Positions 58,001 to 64,000 of a DNA stretch of 64,000 nt are shown in pieces. Under the pieces are notes generated by a model. It made no database searches. It was not told the origin of the DNA and worked only from the letters and a program-made list of their open reading frames with translations. Source of the stretch: Rachycentron canadum (lineage: Eukaryota > Chordata > Actinopteri > Carangiformes > Rachycentridae); contig CM076649.1 in assembly GCA_038496675.1 (NCBI GenBank), positions 17,972,337 to 18,036,336 on the forward strand. The letters run 5' to 3'. The number at the start of each line of letters is the position of its first letter. Within the stretch, counting starts at the first letter, position 1. The position numbers and the translations under genes are program-made.

Positions 58001-60056
58001 AGATGGAGTAACTGTCCACTGTCAGATAAACGTGTGAAGGGTCTTCCAATCTGGGAGGACTGACAGGAAAGATGACACCGAGACCAAAGAGAAGCCAGAA
58101 CAAAAGAAAAGTGACAGCCCTTTTCCCAACACCGTGTTTCTGCTGTTAGTGGTTGTGGGGTGGAGGAGGAGTGGTGGGCTTTCTGACCCCACTGTTAGCA
58201 CCCATAATCCATTTATTATGTCACTGAATAACACCCATCTTTTCTTTGAAACAAGCCAAAACCTTTTAGTCCTGATCAAAGCCAAACTATTTGCAGGCAC
58301 GATGTCAGACCCCCTGTTATCTTCCTGTAATGGGAGGGAGCTGTTTTTCGGGGGAGAATAATGAGTGAGATCCACAGAGAGCTCGATCATTACTTTCATT
58401 TAAACCAGCCACCAGCCACCCGGCACCCTGTGCGGCAAATGGAGATATAATTTGGTGTGATAGGAGGGTAACACTAGGCTGTGGTCCACTACAGATGAAG
58501 AGAAGAAGTAAATAAAAAAAAAAAAAAAAAAAAGGGAAAAGTCAGATTTGAGGGTATGACAGATTTCAGTCCTCAAAGATGTGCAGCACAGGCTGTCAGA
58601 GCTGTCTGCTGTCAGATGGGTCAGTGTTTTCACTCTTTAGACCAGACTGCCGCTTGAATCCAAACACTGATGAATAAACCAGCGCTCCGAGTGACAACGC
58701 AGTGAAGCCTGGGAAGAACAGAGAGTGGCAGCGCTGTAGGTTTTGTTCTGATGCACCACATGCCACTCAGAGCAAATGATCTGCTAACACTCTCCTCTGA
58801 AAAAAATACACAAATACTCAGTCAGCTTAATTTCATCCTGACTTCAATATGAATACTTTTTCCTTCAATGTTACAATCAACACCGCGCCGCAGAAACTGG
58901 GTTCACTCTGAGTTCATCTGAGGGTACGGAGGTGGAAGATGGTTCATTGCTTTGAAAATAAGGAACAATATGTGGGAAAAAGTGCATTTGATCATTTTCA
59001 TCATGAATCCATCAAAACAAAACAAAAAAGAAATATCAATGAGTTTAATTATCTTTTCCAAATAAATGTAACATATGAACTCAAATATCATAAACCAAGA
59101 ATATATTAAGTATCAACATGGTCACAACTAATGACATTAATTATAGATTAATCTGTCAAAAAGTTTTTCAATTAGAAAATGCCAATCACACTCTCCCACA
59201 GTCAAAGCTGATATCTTGAGATTGACTGTTTTCTCTGACCAAAACCAAAGAAAATATTCAATTAACAATCATAAATAAAACTGGTAAAGTAGAGAAGCGA
59301 CACATTTGAGATTAAATGTCATGTCATTTTGCATGTTAAAAGTTGATTAACGTTCAGTTAATTGATGGATTGTCTCGGCACTAATTGCGTATTTTTTTGA
59401 CAGAAAAAAAAAAAAAAATGTAAAAAATATCATTGACAAAACCAGCCCTGCTTTCTCACATGGAAGCACTCTTCATATGTGTTAATGGAGCATCTGTAAT
59501 ACACCTGCTCTGTTTTCCTTGCTGAAGAAAGAAATGTGCAAAACAGGCAGTGGGATGTTAAATATAAACTTTAGTGAAAGTCAAACAGGGGTTAAAGCTT
59601 GGAAAGCTCAGAGTCAGCATTCAGTTGACAATGAGGAGGTGGGCAGCGATCGGCACACACTAGCAGACGCATTGAGGGGGCTGTCACCTCTTCATCACCC
59701 CCTCCTTTAAGCCCAGCGCGCCACCTCTTGCTGACCCCTGCGGCCAGAGTTCAGGCTGCTCAGCTGCAGGAGCTCCAGCCGGCAACAGCTCTACTCCACT
59801 TTAATTCTTTTACTCTACTCACACTCAGCCAGTGACCTCCAGAGACACGAGTGCAGCGAACTCCAGCAGCAAGTCAGAATGAACCACGCAATACCAAAAC
59901 AGGCTGAGAGAAAACAAAGTGCAGCAAAACAAGCTAAAAGTGAGTGAGTGAGTCTCAAGAACTCTTCCAGAGGCTTGATCACAGTACCTGGCAGACTTCA
60001 TAGAGTAGTTTATATTGCTCCTCAGGCTTCTGGAGGGTACAGAGGCTGCATCCCAT
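41243..60056 (-). CDS. pdzrn3: PDZ domain-containing RING finger protein 3, short isoform complete; RING exons outside window
   Basis: Eight minus-strand exons (60056-59988, 48754-48501, 46316-46229, 44175-44077, 43906-43844, 43710-43609, 43202-43086, 42766-41243) join to 771 codons ending in TAA. PDZRN3 (LNX3) is a cytoplasmic E3 ubiquitin ligase: RING, then two PDZ domains, then a C-terminal LNX3-homology region. In mammals it ubiquitinates MuSK at the neuromuscular junction and acts in Dvl/Wnt polarity signalling. Here residues 24 to about 55 are the C-terminal half of PDZ1, about 138-225 are PDZ2, and the large last exon carries the coiled-coil-like and LNX3-homology segments, ending in SVTTV, a class I PDZ ligand. 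Full-length protein (~1060 aa in human) needs upstream exons for RING, TRAF-type zinc region and the start of PDZ1, none of which I find before 64000. The window's own first exon makes a short form. PDZRN4 is excluded mainly by synteny with ppp4r2. Confidence 0.93.
43086..43202 (-). CDS. pdzrn3: pdzrn3 coding exon: [13 protein letters not shown]
   Basis: This 39-codon exon is phase 0 at both ends, with acceptor GTGTCTCAG and donor GTACAC on the minus strand. It encodes [20 protein letters not shown] and MQFTASMLQQ, the acidic linker directly after PDZ2 and diagnostic of PDZRN3. Confidence 0.95.
43609..43710 (-). CDS. pdzrn3: pdzrn3 coding exon: end of PDZ2
   Basis: This 34-codon, phase-0 exon has minus-strand acceptor TCATCAAG and donor GTAATC. 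It encodes INGVEIQNREDAVALLTSEG through LLVARPEIQ, the last helix and strand of PDZ2. Confidence 0.94.
43844..43906 (-). CDS. pdzrn3: pdzrn3 coding exon: middle of PDZ2
   Basis: This 21-codon, phase-0 exon has minus-strand acceptor TGTCTAG and donor GTAAGA. It encodes IDPNSIAAKDGRIREGDKII plus Q, the canonical PDZ segment with the GRIREGD turn. Confidence 0.95.
44077..44175 (-). CDS. pdzrn3: pdzrn3 coding exon: start of PDZ2
   Basis: This 33-codon, phase-0 exon has minus-strand acceptor TTACCAG and donor GTATGT. It encodes EVDLYRANIQDKLGLTICYR and TDDEDEAGIYISE. LGLT is the carboxylate-binding loop of PDZ2. Confidence 0.95.
44176..46228 (-). other. pdzrn3: pdzrn3 intron
   Basis: A GT-AG intron with a (CAA)n tract at about 45452-45476. 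No exon or RNA gene is supported. Confidence 0.75.
46229..46316 (-). CDS. pdzrn3: pdzrn3 coding exon: linker before PDZ2
   Basis: This 88-nt exon has minus-strand acceptor TTTCGCAG and donor GTAAAT. Its first base completes a Glu codon. It encodes HPPGHAYFDPNDFLEGIQQD and IEREELEYE, matching the conserved YDPND...DIEREELEL linker of PDZRN3. Confidence 0.93.
46632..46713. repeat. (CA)n microsatellite
   Basis: About 80 bp of almost pure CA repeats with one AA interruption near its start. It produces spurious His/Thr or Val/Cys open frames. Confidence 0.97.
47950..48221 (+). mobile_element. MITE with TTTATTAGGTACAC terminal inverted repeats
   Basis: The left arm 47951-47970 (CAGTTTATTAGGTACACATA) is the exact reverse complement of 48201-48220, and weaker pairing (6 of 8) continues inward. 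The 270-bp body is non-coding. Ends of this type (GGCCAGTTTATTAGGTACAC) belong to a widely distributed non-autonomous DNA element of fishes. The insertion lies in a pdzrn3 intron. Confidence 0.8.
48501..48754 (-). CDS. pdzrn3: pdzrn3 coding exon: C-terminal half of PDZ1 and linker
   Basis: This 254-nt exon has minus-strand acceptor TTCTGCAG and donor GTGAGT. It opens with VNGKDLSKATHDQAVEAFRT and AKEPIMVQVLRR, the last helix and strand of PDZ1, followed by VSDISTQTDITLQHIMALTN, a conserved linker. Full-length transcripts should join it to an exon encoding the first half of PDZ1; short transcripts join it to 59988-60056. Confidence 0.95.
49727..49801. repeat. (CA)n microsatellite
   Basis: A perfect CA repeat of about 75 bp in a pdzrn3 intron. 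Confidence 0.98.
53945..54028. repeat. (CA)n microsatellite
   Basis: A perfect CA repeat of about 84 bp in the same pdzrn3 intron, the longest in the window. Confidence 0.98.
59988..60056 (-). CDS. pdzrn3: pdzrn3 alternative first coding exon (MGCSLC short isoform)
   Basis: On the minus strand this exon encodes 23 residues, MGCSLCTLQKPEEQYKLLYE then VCQ, with donor GTACTG in phase 0. It joins exactly to VNGKDLSK at 48754. From memory, an annotated mammalian PDZRN3 short isoform begins with essentially the same residues, so the exon is probably conserved. Gly2 followed by C-S-L-C fits the N-myristoylation pattern, with Cys3 and Cys6 as possible palmitoylation sites, so the isoform may be membrane-anchored. 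It lacks RING and the first half of PDZ1. The frame stays open upstream to about 60284 but has no ATG there. Confidence 0.85.
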
Positions 60057-60400
60057 GTTGGAGGAGATCACACCATCCAGGCTCTCCCTCCAGCCACTCA
60101 GGCAGGAATAGAGAGGACGCAGATATTTTTTTCTGAACTGCCTCCTCCGTGTCTTCTCTTTCACAGCCACACAACCACTTTGGCTTGACAGGACTGACTT
60201 CCCCCCAGCTTGTGGCTGTATCTCTCCGCTCAGCCTCGTCTCTCTCTCTCCTTCTATCTCACACACACACTCACCCCCCCCCACACTCCTTGCCTCACAT
60301 GCTCCCTCCCTCTCTGTCGTTCTCCAGCCTTTTGCTGAGCTTACAGAGGCCAGTGGTGGAGCTCAGCTATGTACACCCCCCTCATGTTTATTAAGCAGCC
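60057..60400 (-). promoter_or_regulatory. pdzrn3: Probable 5'UTR and promoter of the short pdzrn3 isoform
   Basis: Upstream (minus strand) of the MGCSLC start codon lies a GA/G-rich stretch (plus-strand C/T-rich, 60200-60320). Before it there is a TTAATAAAC word (plus GTTTATTAA at about 60386-60394) and then a (TG)n-G8 run at 60424-60451. No transcription start can be fixed. Confidence 0.35.
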
Positions 60401-63054
60401 TCTCATTGATTATTCATGAAATTGTGTGTGTGTGTGTGTGTGTGGGGGGGGTAATTCATGAATGGGGTAGGCTGACATCACACAGGATTCTTAATTAAGA
60501 AGCATCATTACATCCATTGTGCAGCAACAACCTGAGTGATGGAAAGGCTTTTCACTTCATGACAATATGCTTCTCTCAAGGGGCCCTGGAAGCCTGTTTG
60601 TTAGCACTTCCAGACTTTTAATTTGAAATCCAGCTCCATTTGCATTGTGCTGCATGAAGGCATTTATCTATGACAGTGGATTAAGCACGAAATATTTGTG
60701 ACTTATGCATCCAAAGCTATGCACTGCAGCTCTGTGGCAGCATACCCTTTCCATGCCCCAGTTAAATTAGCACTTGGTGACCTCTGGTGTACTAATCCAG
60801 CAGAACAAGACATTGTGCATTCTTTCCTCATGTATATCTCTCCAAATACACAGACCCAAAGCCAGCAAAAACAAATAAACCAGATAAATATTTATGCTGG
60901 CCCTCCCCTGTGCAGCCAGACAAACTTTACCCAGCGGAGCATCTTGTGCGTAGCCACATACAGCACGGCTCTCTGGGTCCTTCATGGTGCCTGCTGCCCC
61001 GTGTGCAGACGACAACTATGGCTCCATAAGCCAGACCTGGCATCAGTCCTGGTGTTTATTCTGGTGCCACATCAGCCAACCAGAGATAAAAACATCAGGG
61101 GCGAAAATGCTGCTGCTAGTAACAATCTGTGGGTTTGTAGAAAATGTTATATTTACACAGAGACTGAGTGGTAATGTCACTGCAGCCTGAGTGCAGGATT
61201 TTCACCACGACACCCCCCATAGAATTACCTCAATTTAGTCCTTACTGCTAAACCACATACCTGGATAGATTTCATGGCAGGAGGACGGAGGGGGGGGTGG
61301 GTCCTGTGGGAGAACCCTGACTACTGGTGATAGTGGTATTTCCTCCCGCCAGATGTGTCCACTGATCCCTATCTATCAGCACTTCCACAGCGCCAGCATC
61401 AGTCCAAGAGAGCAGCATTATTACCAAGGCTCAAAGGTTTCCAGTCAAATGTCACGCAAATTTTATGTAAATTCTCTCAAATGCCATTAAAAGCAAAATG
61501 TAAATTCTGAACAAAGGTCAAAACTATTAAAAAAACCAACCAAGTCAATGAGTTTTTATTACAAACTGTACAGGTGAAAATCAAGACCCGGACAGTTACT
61601 GTGCCATAAAGCACAAATCAGTGGATCAACAAAGGCTTTATATTCATATAATTCAAATAAACAAAGTTACATTATTTTGTTAAATGTTAATGTTTATGTA
61701 TTGGCAACCTCCCTCCCCCTGAAGCAAAGTTATTTATTTCCTGATTGTTAACAGGACGGGAATTCAGCTAATGAGATTCCACTGTCCAAATTAATCTCTA
61801 TTTGTTTTCATGTCTAATTCTCACCGTTTTTCCCACAACCTGAACTGCACAGAATACTGGACAATCTAAAAAAAAAAAAACAAAGAAAAAAGAAAAGGAA
61901 AGAAGAGATCTTCAAATAAAATTCTTAAGGCAGAAGAAGAGATGGTGACAAAAAGCTGCCTGAAGCAAACTGCAAAATATCTGTGTGAACTTAACAATCA
62001 CTCATAATTACTGTGGGCTTTGCTTGTCTGGGCTTCAGGCTCAAACTTTCATCCAGTGCAGCATGGAAACTAATTCTACGCTCACATTAGTCGAGCTGTT
62101 GTGCCCCGGGCTGGGATCAGTGGAGAGTTTTAGTCGGCACTCTTGCCCAGCTAATCTTTTTTTCACACTGAGATTATCCCATTCACTAAGTCAAAACGGA
62201 GACAGTGCTCTGATACGAACAACTGCACTAAAGGTTATGGCAGCGGCAGCAGAAAAAAAAAAACGTGCGTATTGATGAATAATTAGCAGCAGTGAAGCAG
62301 GGAGCGGAGAAGTCAAGCTGGAGGACCTGTTCCACCACAAACAGCAGGTGAAGTGTCTACAAACTGTCTGTCACTGTGTTCACAGATTTAATTCAGTCGT
62401 TGCTGATTAAATTTCTTGCTCTCGCTCCTCTGTCCCTGTGGTGTTGATCTGGGTTCAGCAGAGAGAAACACACACACTTCGGCTTTTGTTCATTACTGGT
62501 CTAGACGGAGGGTCCTATCTCAGTGGGAGCGAGACCAAACGATAATAATTTCATGTGGTTTGTTATAATACATATCAACATTTTTTTAAAAAGTAGAGAC
62601 AAGAAGGCTAGAGGTTACCGCATCCACTCCCAATTAGCAATGAGATGCTTGGGTCCTGTGCATTTGATCCACGCTTCACTGGATCATTCATATTCATAGG
62701 ATCTGCCTGGTGTTGTGCCTGAGTCCCACTGGGCCCAGTTTAAGAGTCATGGCTTTAACCCGAGCCACAGCAGGATCAGTTGGTGATTGTTGCGGCGTAT
62801 GCTATTCCTGCGAGGTTATAACTCTCTAACGCAGCATCTTCCCTCCTTTTGATCTCTTTATGCAGTTCTTATAACTTTAAGAATGGACAATGTCACCTGC
62901 AATGTCTACAAAGCTTACAGTTACTATCTGGGTAATGACTTCAAATTGCTGTTTTCTCATTCAATTTAAAAAGATGTAGAACAGAGACAAATGCTCACAT
63001 TTAAGAAGCTGCAGACAACAACTGTTTGGCATCAATGATAAAAAAAGGTCAAAA

Positions 63055-63260
63055 AGAATAGTTTGGCATTTTGGGAGCTATGCCTCGAGTTGACCTGGGT
63101 TAGATGATTATATTGATACCATCATGTCTGCACAGTAAACATGAAGCTGGAGCCAGCAGCCAGTTAGCTTAGCACCAAGAATGAAAACAGAGGAAAAGAT
63201 CTAGCCCGACTGTGATAAAAAAAAAAAAAAAATCCTCCTACCACATATTATATCTCATTT
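63055..63260 (+). repeat. Old dispersed repeat, TTAGCTTAGC family (copy 3)
   Basis: This is the best-preserved copy in the window. Phrases are AGTTTGGCATTTTGGGAGCT, ATTGATACCATCATGTCTGC, AAACATGAAGCTGGAGCCAG, CAGTTAGCTTAGCACCAAGA and AATCCTCCTACCA. It is the same family as 19565-19760 and 32410-32600. Confidence 0.65.
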
Positions 63261-64000
63261 ATTTAATCTGTACAAAGACCAAAGGATAGACAGAGAAATT
63301 TACTGTTTTATGGGAGTTATGTGCTGGGCTCTTTCTTGGCTGGGACCAGTTGCTGGGCAACAAGTGGAGTTACAGGTCCCACCTGAAAAACAGCCTGGGG
63401 TAAAATCCCTCGTAAAATGCTGAATTGTTGTTTTGAGGGTTTGGTTTTTGTATGGATTATTATTCATCTCTCTGCGAGAAGGCACACATTAGCTAATTCC
63501 CAGAGAGTAAAATTTGTCCTTTAATAGTCCATCTGAAGATTTACGATATGCAACTAACGAGTAATTGCATATACATGACCCTCATTGTCTTCAGTCCATA
63601 TCATGGTATCACTGCAGATCCATTAAAATGAACATAACCTGACCTCAACATTTCAGCCTATCACGAGGCAAAATGCCAAGCTATTTATCTCCACACTGTG
63701 GGACGCTCAGATCTCAGTGATCAGAGTAGGGAGAGGATTTAAAGAAAGGAGGTCTTAACAGGGTGTGGGGACTAAGTCTGCAGAAGGTGACGACATTGCA
63801 ACGTGTGAGGAAACAGGACACTGATGTCTGAGTGATAACACATGAAAAAGTATGATGTCCAGGTCCTTTCACACGACTCTAATGCACTGTCCAGACGGCA
63901 GGATGAGGGGAGACTAGAGGGAGGAGGGGTGGAAGATGAGGAACGATAGAGTGATGGGAAAACTAAATTGGTTGCATATTGTTGATCTATGAGGAGAATG

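Larger units (their letters stand above)
48755..59987 (-). other. pdzrn3: Large pdzrn3 intron
   Basis: This 11.2-kb intron contains long (CA)n microsatellites at 49727-49801 and 53945-54028, an (ATT)n tract at about 55016-55045 and a poly-A run at 58515-58533. I find no additional exon. Some segments (49020-49220, 55680-56060) look less repeat-like and could be conserved non-coding DNA. Confidence 0.7.
60057..64000 (-). other. pdzrn3: pdzrn3 upstream intron (full-length transcript), no exon found
   Basis: No reading frame resembling RING or early PDZ1 sequence (for example GSLGFNIIGG) is visible on the minus strand. This is therefore intronic for the long isoform. It includes poly-A runs near 61868 and 63219 and a dispersed repeat at 63055-63260. 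Confidence 0.65.

Noticed and set aside
60698..61174. 158-codon plus ORF upstream of the short pdzrn3 exon
   Set aside because: Its composition is not protein-like, no motif is seen, and it is antisense in intronic DNA.
1..64000. tRNA, rRNA, CRISPR or bacterial-type operon features
   Set aside because: None was seen. The spliced genes and repeats show a vertebrate nuclear genome; a full tRNA/miRNA scan would need software.

Overview
This is a window of vertebrate nuclear DNA, almost certainly from a ray-finned (teleost, probably percomorph) fish. The evidence is spliced genes with GT-AG introns, AT-rich introns full of (CA)n microsatellites, and old interspersed repeats of types I recall from percomorph genomes. 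The gene order gxylt2 - ppp4r2 - pdzrn3 is also the order at human 3p13. Species and a/b (3R) paralogue identity cannot be read from the sequence.

Layout. (1) 1-14975, plus strand: the visible six coding exons of gxylt2, a Golgi/ER Notch O-glucose xylosyltransferase. Its first coding exon (membrane anchor) lies before base 1. (2) 15810-25935, plus strand: the complete ppp4r2 gene, nine coding exons and a 3'UTR, encoding the regulatory subunit of protein phosphatase 4. Its 4.3-kb intron 3 holds an intronless 324-codon coiled-coil ORF (18192-19166) that I do not recognise; it is the best candidate here for something undescribed. (3) 25936-40660: a 14.7-kb convergent intergenic stretch with dispersed repeats and no supported gene. 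(4) 40660-64000, minus strand: the 3' part of pdzrn3 (PDZ-RING E3 ligase), with seven shared coding exons plus an alternative first exon at 59988-60056. That exon starts a RING-less, potentially lipid-anchored short isoform. The exons for the RING domain and the start of PDZ1 are not seen and should lie beyond 64000.

The three genes are neighbours by conserved synteny, not an operon, and act separately: Notch EGF glycosylation (GXYLT2), PP4 targeting in DNA repair and centrosome biology (PPP4R2), and ubiquitination at Wnt/MuSK complexes (PDZRN3). Points worth a second look are the nested coiled-coil ORF with its duplicated TGACATCA-rich 5' flank, an apparent GC-AG last intron in ppp4r2 required by reading frame, the myristoylation/palmitoylation-type N-terminus of the short pdzrn3 isoform, a perfect 20-bp hairpin in ppp4r2 intron 3, and several short inverted-repeat elements.
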